Positions 1-11,185 of a stretch of 64,000 nt of DNA are shown here, one piece after another. The notes beneath the pieces are model-generated. The model saw nothing but the letters and a program-made list of their open reading frames with translations, was not told the DNA's origin and made no database searches. Numbering within the stretch: the first letter of the stretch is position 1; each line of letters starts with the position of its first letter. The DNA is from Balaenoptera acutorostrata (taxonomy: Eukaryota; Chordata; Mammalia; Artiodactyla; Balaenopteridae): positions 48,324,207-48,388,206 of the forward strand of contig NC_080078.1 of the NCBI RefSeq assembly GCF_949987535.1, read 5' to 3'. A program made the position numbers and the translations under genes.

Positions 1-762
1 GTATCCAGGCTTTCAAGGAATTCTTTGAAAGATCACTAGCTGACTATGGAACGGAGACTTTAGTGCCCACACATGACAAGGAATACAGGTTTGGGAAAAA
101 AAAAAACTGTTAGGAAAAAAATCACTAAACAAATGGACAACTGAAGACTTCATCAAGTAACAACAAGAGTCCCTGGGGAGGAGGAAGAATCTGATTTCTA
201 CAGTTAGCACAATATTCAAAGTGTCCAATGCTCCACAAAAAAATTACAAAGCATACAAAGCAACATGAAAGTATGACTGATTTACAGGATAAAAGGAAAC
301 CAACAGAAACCCTTCCTGAGGATGCCCAGCTACTGGATTTAACTATATGAAGACTTTAAATTGACTGTCTTAAGCTCAAGAAGCTAAAGGAAACTATGAA
401 CAAAGAACAAAATGAAATCAGAAACTAATGTATGAACAAGTAATGAACATCGATAAAAAGACAGAAATTATAAAAAGGAATCAAATAGAAATTAAAGAGC
501 TGAAAAGTACAAGAACTAAGATGGAAAATTTTCTAGAAGGGTTCAACAACAGATTTTAGCAGGCAGAATAAAGAATCAGTGAACTTGAAGACAGCAAGTT
601 AAGTTACCCAGTCTGAGGAGCAGAAAGAAAAAAGAATAAGGAAAAATAAAGAGAGCCAAAGGACCTAAGGAACACCATCAAGCCTATTAACATATGCATC
701 ATGAAAGTCCCACAAGGAGAAGAGAGAAAAAAGGGGGCCAGAAAAAAATATTTGAAGAAATA
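1..762 (+). repeat. L1 LINE relic, ORF1 region, 5' part
   Basis: This A-rich strand is degenerate LINE-1. Bases about 80-600 align by eye with 25400-25830 in the second L1 of this window: both share the 'gaagaatctgatttc' stretch, a later 'actttaaat...actgtc' block, and an ORF1 coiled-coil relic reading IIKRNQ...ISELED-like. Stops and frameshifts interrupt every frame, so it encodes nothing. The copy runs off the left edge of the window and is cut at about 762 by a Tigger-like DNA transposon. L1 sequence resumes after it, in the ORF2 region, so internal L1 sequence has also been lost. The subfamily is uncertain; the divergence suggests an old L1M-type. Confidence 0.75.
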
Positions 763-1476
763 CAGTCAAGCCCCTTTATTCACAGATGCTATATTTGCAA
801 ATTTGCCTACTCACTAAACTTTATTTGTAACACCTGTGGCCCCAGCATAGTGCTAACTGTTGCCTAGTGGTCTTAAGGGCAAAAAGCCTGTGATGTGCCT
901 TTTGGAGAAAATTGGTTTGTTAGATAAGCTTTGCTCAGGCATGAGTTATACTGCTATTGGCTGTGAGTTCAATGTTAATGAATCAATAACATGGTACATC
1001 CAGAAAAAGGAAGAAGAAATGTGCCAATCTATATGTGAGCCCATTCCAGAAAGGACTAAAGAAACATCTATAGTGTGTGAGGAAGCTATGGAAAGATGGA
1101 AACGTGGCTAAATTTGTGGATTCATGAAATGATGACCAATAACAAAAACCATAGTGGAAAGCATTGTTCTTAGGCTAAAAGACAAAGAAATGTGTAGTCA
1201 TGTTACCTGAGGTCAGGAAAATGTTAAACTCTGTTGACTAGTGTTATTATAAAAGAAAATACTGTATATAATTAATTACTTATAAGAAATAAATATTAAG
1301 TAAGGTGTCGTTAAAGAGAAGCACACATAAAATAAAGTTACGTGTTGACTGGTTGACCAAAGGCTTGCAGAAACCTAACTCTGTATTTCCCCAGGAGCTA
1401 TAGCTCAGTAGTCTCTAATTCAGTGTTCACAGTAATTTTATAGAACATTACTACTGTGAATCAGGAGAATCAAATG
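763..1476 (+). mobile_element. Tigger/pogo-type DNA transposon relic inside L1
   Basis: The block interrupts L1 sequence. It begins with a terminal-repeat-like cagtcaagcccctttattca and ends with an approximate inverted counterpart near 1455-1476 (tgtgaatcaggagaatcaa). Its interior keeps a short open frame (860-1111) resembling the N-terminal helix-turn-helix/CENP-B-like part of Tigger transposases, with FNVNES and YIQKKEEE. It is followed by a frameshifted LWIHEM-like continuation at about 1110-1130. The element is internally deleted and inactive. The boundaries are read by eye, and the exact Tigger subfamily is not assigned. Confidence 0.65.
860..1111 (+). pseudogene. Tigger transposase N-terminal fragment (dead)
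   Basis: This open stretch of 83 codons reads like the DNA-binding end of a pogo/Tigger transposase: a basic start, a LDKLCSGMSYTAIG helix, then FNVNES.TWYIQKKEEE. In the family this is the N-terminal HTH that binds the terminal inverted repeats. The downstream CENP-B HTH and DDE catalytic domain are missing, and the frame stops where a homologous LWIHEM segment continues in another frame. It is a fossil fragment, not a host gene. Confidence 0.6.
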
Positions 1477-2315
1477 TAAAGAGATTGCATCAGTAATCAA
1501 AAACCTCCCAACAAAGAAAAATCCAGGATCAGACAGTTTTTCCACTGGTCAATTCCACAAGCATTTAAAAAAGAATGAACACCAATTCTCTCAAGCTCTT
1601 CCAATTTCCTAACACATTCTATGAGGCCAGCTTTACCTTGATACCAAAGCCTGATATCAAAAAGCTAAACACAGAATTACCATGTGACCCAGAAATTCCA
1701 CCCTAGATATATACCCAAAAGAAATAAAAACATACATCCACACAGAAACTTGTACACAAATGTTCATAGCAGCCTTGTTCATGATAGCCAAAAGGGAGAA
1801 ACAACCCCACTGTCCAACAACAAATGAATGAATATATAAACTGTATGCTTGAATGTACATATGAATGTATAATTCAATGTATACGTGAATATACAAATTG
1901 AATGAATATACAAATATATATATATCTCTCTCAACATTCTGAACAATAGTATTCAGTCATAAGGAATGAAGTACTGATTTATGTTACAACCTGAATGAAC
2001 CTCAAAAAAACCTTATATTAAGTGAAAGAAGCCAGACACAAAAGGTCACATATTGTATGATTCATTTATATGAACTACCCAGAATAGGTAAATCCATTGA
2101 CACAGAAAGCACATTAGTGGTTGACAGGATGCAGGAAGGAGAAGGTAGGGGGTGAATACTTAAGTAGGTATGCAGTGTTTTCTGGGGTTATGAAAAAGTG
2201 TTGAACCTAGAGATGGTGGTTGAACAACATTATAAATGCACTAAATGCTGCTGAATTGTACACTTGAAAATGGTTAATCGCATATTATGTGAATTTCACC
2301 TCAATTAAAAGAAAG
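1477..2315 (+). repeat. L1 LINE relic, ORF2 piece plus 3' end
   Basis: L1 resumes after the Tigger block. Bases 1477-1655 match the ORF2 reverse-transcriptase neighbourhood (aacctcccaacaaagaaaa, then a ttccactggt segment, as at 28375-28420). At about 1656 there is a jump to the ORF2 end and 3'UTR, with 'cccagaaattccaccc' and a run ending gtgaatttcacctcaattaa at about 2310. Comparable 3' sequence lies at 29940-30375. The copy is internally deleted and dead. An AT-rich, weakly repetitive patch (about 1825-1925) sits inside. Confidence 0.75.
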
Positions 2316-3215
2316 GGAGATTAAAACAATGACAGTAAAATGAATCCATGATTTCCTGAGAAGAAGGTACCAACAGTTACTTCTCTAAAATGAGATTACT
2401 GTTCTGTCTGTTGCTTCTCAGAATCTTAAATATAAAAGACATAGGTCTGATGGTGGCTGAACAGAGGGCTGGGACGATCTTAGCACATTTCTAACCTCCT
2501 ACTTTCATCCCCAGGGAAGCTGCTAGTCTGATCCAAATGCCATTGGTAACCTACCAAATAAACCAAAAGTTCCTCAAAGCATATTGTTGTATTGTTAGCA
2601 TAGAGTTTCCCCTACTTGTTTTAAGTAGCTGGTCTGTCCTAATGACAGGGGAAAAAATCAGGGTGAAGGAATTCAGTGGCACTTCCTTTATGCACAGCCC
2701 ACGTTTCTGGTGACTTTAACCATCAAGAACCCAGCTGACAAAGCAAAAGATGTCCAATATGGCCCCTGCACAGTACTTATATTTACTAAAGCCCTTACAC
2801 TAATCTGTAATCATGGAGGAGTTCCTCAGGGCCACCCTCACTCACAGAATATCTACTCTTGCTAACACTACAGTTCTTTGAGCCATGACATTGGTTTCCC
2901 AATGCTATGCTGAATAGGAGCAGCAAATTAGAAGACAGGAGCTGCTAAAGAAAGGCACAAAGACCACAGGCAATTTTACATCAAAAACAGAGCTGACCAA
3001 TTATAAAAAGCGGATGTAAGACCTCAGGCAGCATGACAATCTAGAACAATGGACAAGCAAACAGCCCTTATCATCATTCAATGTACAGCAAATGATCTTC
3101 ATGTTATCCTAAAGTCATCAAGAAATCATTAACCTGTGCTCATTACTGTATGTTAAACAGAGAAGTGTGGCATACACTTTTATAAGTCTTCCACTGAATA
3201 TACTTAAAATCAAAG
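2316..3215. other. Intronic sequence, no gene recognised
   Basis: About 0.9 kb of ordinary AT-rich, apparently unique sequence between the L1 relic and the second Tigger element. No open frame with protein features, RNA gene or clear repeat was seen. By synteny with other mammals it would be MACROD2 intron. Confidence 0.5.
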
Positions 3216-4050
3216 TATAGTAGTCCCCCTCATATCCATGGGGGATCCATTCCAAGACCCCCAGTGGATACCTGAAACTATGGATAGTTCCAAACCTTAT
3301 ATATAACATGTTTTTTCCTATGCTTATATACCTATGATAAAGTTTAACTTACAGATTAGGCACAGTAAGAGATTAACAATAACTAATAATAAAATAGAAC
3401 AACTTTAACAATATACTCTAATAAATGTTACATGAACGTGCTCTCGCTCTCTCTCAAAATATCTTACTATACAAATTTAATGGCTTTTCCATCTTAACTA
3501 AGCGCTTACCACACATTGTGGCCATAACTTTTGCAGTCTGAGGTATGACAGCAAAAGTAGCATAAATTTATTTTTCCTTCCTCACAATTTCACGGATATA
3601 AGATTCATTCTTACCATAGATCTTAGCAACCTCAGCAGACGATTTTTTTTTTACTTCCTTATTAAGTTGAGAACTTTCACCTTTCACTTAAGGAAGCACT
3701 TTACGGCTTCTCTTTGGCAGATCTGAATTGCCAGCATCACTACTCTTGCGCTTTGGGGCCATTATTAGGTAAAATAAGGACTACTTGAACACAATACCTC
3801 AACAGTTGATCTGATAACCAAAAAGGCTAATAAGTGACTAATGGGCAGATATGCTGGACAAAGGGATAATTCACATCCAGGGCAGGATGGAGTAGTAAGA
3901 TTTCATCATGCTACTCAGAACTGTGCACAATTTTAAACTTATGAATTGTTTATTTCTTGAATTTTTCCATTTAATATTTTTGGACTGCAGTTGATGGCAG
4001 GTAACTGAAACCATGGGAAGTGAAAATGTAGATAAGGAGGAACTACTGTG
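3216..4050 (-). mobile_element. Tigger-family DNA transposon, internally deleted, TIRs visible
   Basis: The left end at 3218 (tagtagtccccctcatatcc) follows a TA. The right end near 4048 (gataaggaggaactactg) is its approximate inverted repeat, as expected for a Tigger/pogo element flanked by TA. The left arm continues with the familiar 'ccaagacccccagtggatac' motif. The interior carries the N-terminus of the transposase on the - strand (start codon complement at 3760-3762). At about 0.83 kb it is far shorter than an autonomous element. It predates the cetacean SINEs and is inactive. Confidence 0.8.
3460..3762 (-). pseudogene. Tigger transposase N-terminus (dead)
   Basis: On the - strand from 3762 the translation begins MAPKRKSSDAGNSDLPKRS, a recognisable Tigger transposase start with a basic nuclear-localisation-like cluster. 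A stop (taa) and frame slips follow within about 80 bases. Further along, the HTH region is still legible as AEVAKIYGKNES, which in the family contacts the transposon ends. No CENP-B second half or DDE catalytic core remains. It is a fossil with no expected product. Confidence 0.75.
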
Positions 4051-5034
4051 TCTGGCATTAAAGAGAAAGAGCAACTGTTATCAGAAAAATTCACTTTGGT
4101 GCAATATCCCAGTGAACAACCTTATGGGAATTTATAAGTAGATTATATTAATCAATCAGTCAATTCTCATCAGTCTCTTCAATAGTCATTGATATCTTCT
4201 ATTGAGAAAAAACCAAACTTTCACCTCATTAAAGGGCAACTGTAGTTTAATAGAAAGAGTTGTAAGCTTATGGATACCTAATCTTACATCTTGTCCCGGC
4301 CACTTCTTTCTAGCTGTGTTACTTTGCAAGCATTTAACAATTCTGTCTTGTTTTCCTCTGCAAAACAGTTATTGTAATATCTTCTTCACTGGAAGTTCTA
4401 CTTTACACAGTGGCTAACCAACTTGGAGAATTCATAATTCCAAAAGATAGTGCTGGAATGCAATGAAAATTGTTTCAGGGAAAGAGTACGATGAATGATG
4501 AAGCGATAAAAGACAAAGCTAGGAATTCACTGGGAGCATCATCATGACTCCTTATGGCTTGTCTTCTCAAGCTACCGTTGGCAAAAAGAATCCTGGAAAC
4601 TGTACATTTGAATGAGGGTGGCAATTAATTGCTGTATCCTTCCTTGGTAAACTGCTGTCAAATTCATTCCCCAAAGCAAAAATTTGATCATATCGCTGGG
4701 GTTTCCCCATTTTCCATCCTCAACACTAGTTTTGTCCCAGACTTTCTTGGTGATCTCATCCAGGGCCATACCCTCATGACATATCTATCTCTGGCCTTAG
4801 CCCCTCTTCCACATTTGAAATAAAGGAGACCAAGAAAAGCCACCAGGGAAAGAAGAATCTGAGGGGAAAAAATACAGCAGAATTCAATGGAAATAAAGTT
4901 ATCATCCCGCAGTATTTTAGGAAACTATGAATTCTACAACATAGATTTTCTAGGATGCTACTATGGGTCATGGCTCTACATAAAGATAGACAGATGAGAG
5001 TTTCAATTGTTAAGCCACCACTTTCTAGGAACAT
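4051..5034. other. Intronic sequence, no gene recognised
   Basis: Apparently unique AT-rich sequence. Several short open frames occur on both strands (for example 4774-5034 on -), but they overlap each other and lack domain, signal or composition evidence of coding. Confidence 0.45.
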
Positions 5035-5225
5035 GTCCTTGGGTAAGTCATTCTGTTGTTTTCATGTCCTCACATTTAGTAAAAGGATATTAAAACAATA
5101 CATACCTAAGTGTTATGGTGAAAACTAAATAATAGATTGAATTGAATGCATTTAGCAAAGGGTCTGACGCATATTAGGTGTCTAGCAAAAATAAGCTGTA
5201 TTAACTATGTATTAGCAGGACTTCA
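5035..5225 (+). repeat. MIR-like SINE
   Basis: The order of motifs matches the MIR core and 3' part: a gggtaagtcatt segment, then aaaaggatattaaaacaata, then tacctaagtgttatggtga, a weak attgaatgcatttagcaaagggtctga, and gcatattaggtgtctagcaa. The copy is diverged and the ends are approximate. Confidence 0.55.
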
Positions 5226-7925
5226 ATAAATATGCATGTAAGTGTAAGTAAATAATGTGTATTCTTTACTGTTAATAACATGCAGGTAACACAATTATTA
5301 GTGCAAGATCCATACTCCTTTACAAGTCCTTTGGTATATGCAGTGTGTCTGAGCATGAATTTGTGTGTCTGTGTTTTTAAATCATTTGAAATTTATAAAG
5401 GGCAGCATTTCATATTGACTGCTGAAAAGGAACATCCCCTTATTTAGATTTCAATAAAGCAAATTTACCAAAAATACAATTTTAAAAGAGAGTAAATATG
5501 TCCCAGGTAAGAGGTCAACATGGAAAAAGAAACACATGCACTTAAAAACTGGCTTCTACCCTGAGAGGCCACCCACTGCCCTTGATTGTTTTCGAAGTCC
5601 ATTAAAATCAGCAAAAGAAACAGATACTAAAAACTGTAAAGTTCTTTTATGTTTACTTTCTTCAAGTAAAAATGCTATCTTTGACATGTAGACTTTAAAG
5701 GGTTACATTACTAAGGATTAAACTGATCCATTAAAGGAACAGGATAGCCCTATGTTGATACTTATTTTAAAATTGTGAAATGATGAAAGCAATTTTTGTG
5801 TCCCATTTTAAACTATAAATCACAACAGAGTTAATGGAAGTTAATGTAAACAGCAATAAAATAATAAAACTGTAATTTGATAAAGCTACAGCCATCCACA
5901 TTTCAATAAAAATGTATATAACACATATAACCAAAATGACAGATGTATCATTTTACTCCTAAAGCTTTGTTTAAATGACTACTCTATCTACATTTCCATC
6001 TCAAAAAAATCACTTTAGAATATACTATTCTTTGCCTGCAAGAACTTTTTCTCCACTGATTACTAAGATGAGATGTCACACTGTTAGCTGAGAGCACTTA
6101 CAATGAAAAGTTTTCATTGTAACTTGTCACCAGTTTGATGCCTTCTGTAAATCCCTCAGTGTGAGCTTTAACAATCCCTGATTCCTCTTTGACACCTTTG
6201 AAGAGAGCAGAGGGGTGGGACTACATAAAGCACCCTTTTGTGTTTCTTCCTTCCTCTTACCTGCATTCCCAATTTATAATTACTATGAAAACAAGTTTCT
6301 CCTCTAGGAAAGAACTCCTAAGGATTTCAAAAGAGAACTCCTAAAGAAATGAAGTTCCAGGTATTCTAAAGCATATCAGATGGAAACTCTGAAACTGGAA
6401 TGAAATGTTATTTAAATTCACTTAGCAAAAATTACCACTGTTGAGAGAAGAGCTACAATAAACCCAACTGCACAGGAACTACAAGTATGTGAAATAAACA
6501 TTATACACGGGGCTCATAGCTTCTTGAGTTTAAAATCTGTCAGACTGTACTCCAATGCACTCGCCTTGCCTTGTGCAGATTCCATCTACTTGCTCCGACT
6601 TCATTTACACTTGACAGATGGTCACATCACTCATGACATTTCCTGTTTAGCTCCATATTTAAAACTCAATTGCAGCAGAATGTAGACTAGCAATAGATTT
6701 TTCTCCAATAAATATCCACACCAGGGAACAGCAAAAACCTTTCCTCTCAGATGGAAACAAAACATTTGTGTTTATATTAACACAACTTTAGTTCACTTCC
6801 TTTCCTTGTGCCAATTATGGTTGGTGCCAATTATAGAATGTTAAAAGCCTTGATTTTTCACAATTTTCCACACAGTTGTTTCGAAAACAACTTTATTTTT
6901 TTCAATTCTAGTCAAGTAAAACAAAGCTCTAGACAAATAATTTCTAATGATACCAGTTCTTTTTGGTTCTCTGACAATCAAAAATTTATTTGCCAATGGC
7001 TTTCTTTCTCTAATAAAATGTCCTGACCTAAAATCTCAGAATTTTATGAATTTGAATTCTAGAAGTATTAATTGGACTGTCTTCATCAGTGTTAAGTAAT
7101 GTGAGAAATACAATGGACTTTGTTTTAATTTACCAAAGCATTTTGGCATTTTAAACCTTCTCTTAATGCAAGACTAGGCTTCTAAGAAGCATAAGCAAAT
7201 GAGTACATAAATAAAGCATTTAAATCACCAAAGTTTAGGAAACAAATAGAAAATTATAAGAGATTTATATCTACATTTCCAAAGACTGGCAATATGTTAA
7301 ATTATAAAACCATGGTAAAAGATTTAATAAAAATACCTCATTAAATTTCTCTATTGAATACATACATAAGAAACGAGGAGCTAGAGGCCATAATCAAATT
7401 ACCACTTTAATAGATAAAAGTTGAACTTAATGAAAAGTTGGGTTTTATTTCTAATAATAGCTTCATTTTTATCTCTTTAACAGTCACCTTAATTGAAGGA
7501 TCTATCTCTATAGCTGATTCATAAAAAATTTTAAAGTGTTTAGAAAAGACAGTCACCACAATTTCTCCAAATCATAATAATTTCCCAATAACAGGTTAAA
7601 ATATCTGATGAACCACTGTATTTAAATGTACTGTGACAATAAATCAGGAAAACTGATTTTTATAGCTAATTTCATGTCATTCTAGGGCTTTTAAAATGTG
7701 AAGTCTTTCCATCCCTTTGGAATAAATGGCCAGCATCACCAGTTCTCTCACTTTACAAATAGCCAAGCTCGTGAAGTTGAACTCAAGTGCCTAGAACAAA
7801 TTAATACCAAAGACAAAAGTCAAAATCCAAACAGTTCTACATTACAAACTATCATTTTGTTCACAAGTTCAGTGTGCAGAAATGAGCGAAATGCACAATT
7901 TTTGTTTGTTATTTTATTTTGTGTT
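5226..7925. other. Intronic sequence, no gene recognised
   Basis: About 2.7 kb of AT-rich sequence without a recognisable gene, RNA or clear repeat. The open frame 6808-7026 is short and shows no protein family features. Repeats older than I can recognise by eye may be present. Confidence 0.4.
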
Positions 7926-8055
7926 TTAAACAAACCTCTATGGGGAGTTTACTATTTACTTAACACTGTGCTGGTCATGGGGTTACAAAACGGGATAAAC
8001 CAAGTCCCTCCTCAAGAAGACTTCAGTCTAAGGCAGCAAACATATAAATAGATTG
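7926..8055 (+). repeat. L2-like fragment
   Basis: The stretch reads like the common mammalian L2 3' region: tttacttaacactgtgctgg, then ggggttacaaaacgggataaa, then gtccctcctcaagaagactt and cagtctaaggcag. It is short and diverged, so the family assignment is tentative. Confidence 0.45.
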
Positions 8056-8811
8056 CTTCCATACAATGAGGAAATGTATGAAATATGTACAGACTTCTGT
8101 GATGGTCTCTTTATTGGTACTTAACTTTGCTCTTAAGCATGCACTAATGAATTCTTAATACCAGATTTAGAGAAAATTTTGTGGGTTTCTCTCCCCTCAC
8201 ACACAATTTTTCCTATAAATGTGTGTGGTGGGCAGTGTGGTGTGTTTCCAGTGTTTTCTGAGATAATTTTAGATAGCAAACATAGGTACATCTTTTTATT
8301 TTAGTAGTTATGCATTCATTTGAAAGATACTGTTTTTTCTTTTACGATAGTTATACAAATTTTTCTTTTTAAATGTAGTTTCTTTAAAAAGCAAGGCAAC
8401 AAAAAAAAAGCACTAAATAAATAATAATATAGGATTACTCAGTTATGGCAAAAATTCTGAAAGTGGTTCAGGAATGACTGAAGTTTGGGAAATCTTCCGG
8501 CTGCCTCCTAAGGAGCCTTTCTAGGATCAATGCCATTGTATTACAGGTAGTGCCAGAACAAAGCACTACCCTTTTTATCACCAAAGTTTGATGTTAGAAA
8601 ACTGATAACCATTGTCATGGAACGATATAGTTGAGACAAGTGTCTCTCTGTCTTTTTTTTCTCCCACCATGTGAGTGTGAATTAAACAACTGAATTTGAT
8701 ACCAATATAGGCAGCAAGTGCTATCTTAGTATGGGAGTAGGAGGGTTGAAGATAGGCTTTTTTTCTTTTTCTGGTAGGCACTCTTGGCACTGGGTTTTAG
8801 TAAACATAACA
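8056..8811. other. Intronic sequence, no gene recognised
   Basis: AT-rich unique sequence with a short GTGTGGTG-rich patch at about 8221-8245. No coding or RNA evidence was seen. Confidence 0.4.
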
Positions 8812-8826
8812 GAGAGTCTGTTTTTA

Positions 8827-9167
8827 TTTTTTTCTATTTTTATTTTTTAATTCATCTATTTATTTTTGGCTGAGTTGGGTCTTTGTTGCTGCATGCGGGC
8901 TTTTTCTAGTTGCGGCGAGCAGTGGCTACTCTTCGTTGTGGTGCGCAGGCTTCTCATTGTGGTGGCTTCTCTTGTTGCAGAGCAAGGGCTCTAGGTGTGC
9001 AGGCTTCAGTAGTTGTGGCTTGCGGGCTCTAGAGCACAGGCTCAGTAGTTGTGGTACACGGGCTTAGCTGTTCTGTGGCATGTGGGATCTTCCTGGACCA
9101 GGGCTTGAACCTGTGGTCCCTGCATTGGCAGGCAGATTCTTAACCACTGCACCACCAGGGAAGTCCC
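8827..9167 (-). mobile_element. CHR-type tRNA-derived SINE
   Basis: Full-length CHR SINE in reverse orientation: T-rich tail at 8827-8870, then body, with the tRNA-derived head at the right end (gcaccaccagggaagtccc). It is flanked by a perfect 15-bp target-site duplication, gagagtctgttttta, at 8812-8826 and 9168-9182, which fixes its borders. CHR SINEs are mobilised in trans by L1-like machinery and are characteristic of whales and relatives. The short open frames across it are shadows. Confidence 0.93.
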
Positions 9168-9439
9168 GAGAGTCTGTTTTTAGATGAAGGGAGAAGCACG
9201 TCCGTTCTTCATGCAACACATTTATATAGAAAACACCACCTGTACTACCATTCCTTACTACTACTACTATCTTCCTTCTTACAATGTACTTTGCTGTGCT
9301 GTAAATGATAAATAATGTTAGTGAAAAATTCTGCCCAATATACTTGGCTTCATTCCACAAAGGCTTTTCTGCCAACAACTATTGTGGTACTGTGATTTAT
9401 TATAAGAAATATATATTTGGTTCTTCATCCCTATTTCTG

Positions 9440-10625
9440 GCACAGAGCTCCCCAAACCTTTGGAATTCCCTAAGTGTGGAGAGTGATAAAGGTGTCTTTG
9501 TTATGTTAATGAGATGACTTTGGAAAGCACCTAAGGATGGAGGCCAGTTGCCAAAAAAGCCAAACAGGTGGGGGCTTCCCTGGTGGCACAGTGGTTGAGA
9601 ATCTGCCTGCCAATGCAGGGGACACCGGTTCGAGCCCTGGTCCGGGAAGATCCCACATGCCGCGGAGCAACTGGGCCCGTGAGCCACAACTACTGAGCCT
9701 GCGCATCTGGAGCCTGTGCTCCACAACAAGAGAGGCCGCAATAGTGAGAGGCCCGCGCACCACGATGAAGAGTGGCCCCTGCTTGCCGCAACTAGAGAAA
9801 GCCCTCGCACAGAAACGAAGACCCAACACAGCCAAAAATAAATATAAATAAATTAATTAATTAATTAAAAAAAAAAAAAGCCAAACAGGTGATTAGAGGG
9901 TTAGAACTTTCAGTCCCTCAGTCCCACCCCTGACCTCCAAGGAGGGGTCAGGGACTAGAGGTTGAATCAATTGCCAATGGCTAATGATTTAATCATGCAT
10001 GTCTATGTAATGAAACCTCCATAAAAACCCAAAAGGATGAGGCTCAGAGAGCTTCCAGGTTGGTGGACAAATGAAAATTGAGGACAGTGTCCCACCTTGA
10101 GAGGGCATGGAAGCCCTTTCCCCACACCATGCCCTGTGCATCTTTTCCATCTGGTTGTTCCTGAGTTATATAAGTTCATAATAAACCAGTAATCTAGAAA
10201 GTAAAATGTTTCTCTGAGTTCTGTGAGTCACTCTCACAAATTAATTGAACCTGAGGAGGAGGTCCTGGGACCCTCTGATTTATAGCCAGTCAGTCAGAAG
10301 TACAGGTAACAACCTGGGTTTTCGAATGGTGTCTGAAGTCCAAGGAGTAGGTTGTGGGAACCCCCAACTTTGAGCTAGTTGGGCGGAAGCACAGATAACA
10401 ACAACCTGGCCTTGCGATTGGCATCTGAAGTGGGGGTTGGGGGGGAGGGCAGTCCTGTGGGACTGAATCCTTAACTTGTGGAATCTGATGCTATCTCATG
10501 GTAGACAGTGTCAGAACTGAGCTGAATTGAGTTGAATTCTCAGATGCCCTGCTGGTGTCTGAGAATTGCTTGGTTGTACGTGTGGGAAAGCCCCTTCCCA
10601 CACATTGCAATTGGGTCCAGAAACC
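9440..10625 (+). repeat. Endogenous-retrovirus-type LTR relic with nested SINE
   Basis: The sequence reads like an old solitary LTR: a GC-richer U3-like body with repeated 'aacaacctgg...gcatctgaag' segments, a polyadenylation signal (aataaa about 10180) after a tataag-like motif, and a tail ending near acccagctggtgtctgagaattg-like sequence at about 10545-10570. The same motif order with repeated short blocks is typical of ERV LTRs. A CHR SINE interrupts it at 9571-9873. No retroviral coding sequence is present. The exact LTR family and ends are not resolved by eye. Confidence 0.5.
9571..9873 (+). mobile_element. CHR-type tRNA-derived SINE
   Basis: Full-length copy: head ggggcttccctggtggcaca, tRNA B-box-like ggttcgagccctgg, 3' end cagccaaaaataaa, then a ttaattaatt/A-rich tail. 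It is bounded by a perfect 18-bp target-site duplication, aaaaaagccaaacaggtg, at 9553-9570 and 9874-9891. It has only a single copy of the gcgcaccacgatgaagagtgg segment, unlike the elements at 36338 and 62396. It inserted into an older LTR. Confidence 0.95.
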
Positions 10626-11185
10626 CTTTCAACTATTCTTTAAAAACAATTGAAAAAACAATCATATTAAACACTGAACTTTATAAGAACTACTCCAACA
10701 GAGGACTTATACTTTCATTGGGAATTTTTTTTCTTCATATATCTCAAAAATCAAAATCCAGGTCAACAATCATTCTTTTGAAACTTGTGGCATCAAATAT
10801 GTTTCAGGATTCAGAATCTCTTTAGTTTTAAAAAGGAAATATAGTTTATGTACCAGATATAAAATAAGATCCCTGTGAGATCTCAGCTAGTACCCTCTTA
10901 TCAAACATATTAATATTTCTGTTGTAAAAGATAGGAATAATCACATTAGGTAAGATTTTTTAAAAGACTAAATACCTCAAGTCAATCTAGCTCAGTCTTT
11001 GCTTCCAAAAAGTTCTCGTCAGGACATGTTTTGGTCTTGGATTACAGAATTGTAGATAAGAGAATATAGATTTATAGTAGTAGACATACAAATCAGGAGA
11101 TGAACAAGCTTGTAAGAAATCTTTTTAAGGTGCTGTGATAGGCACTGTACGAATACAATCTAAAAGAGAAAAGGCAAGCCAAAAC
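10626..11185. other. Intronic sequence, no gene recognised
   Basis: AT-rich sequence between the LTR relic and an L1 tail. No coding, RNA or regulatory feature could be supported. Confidence 0.4.
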
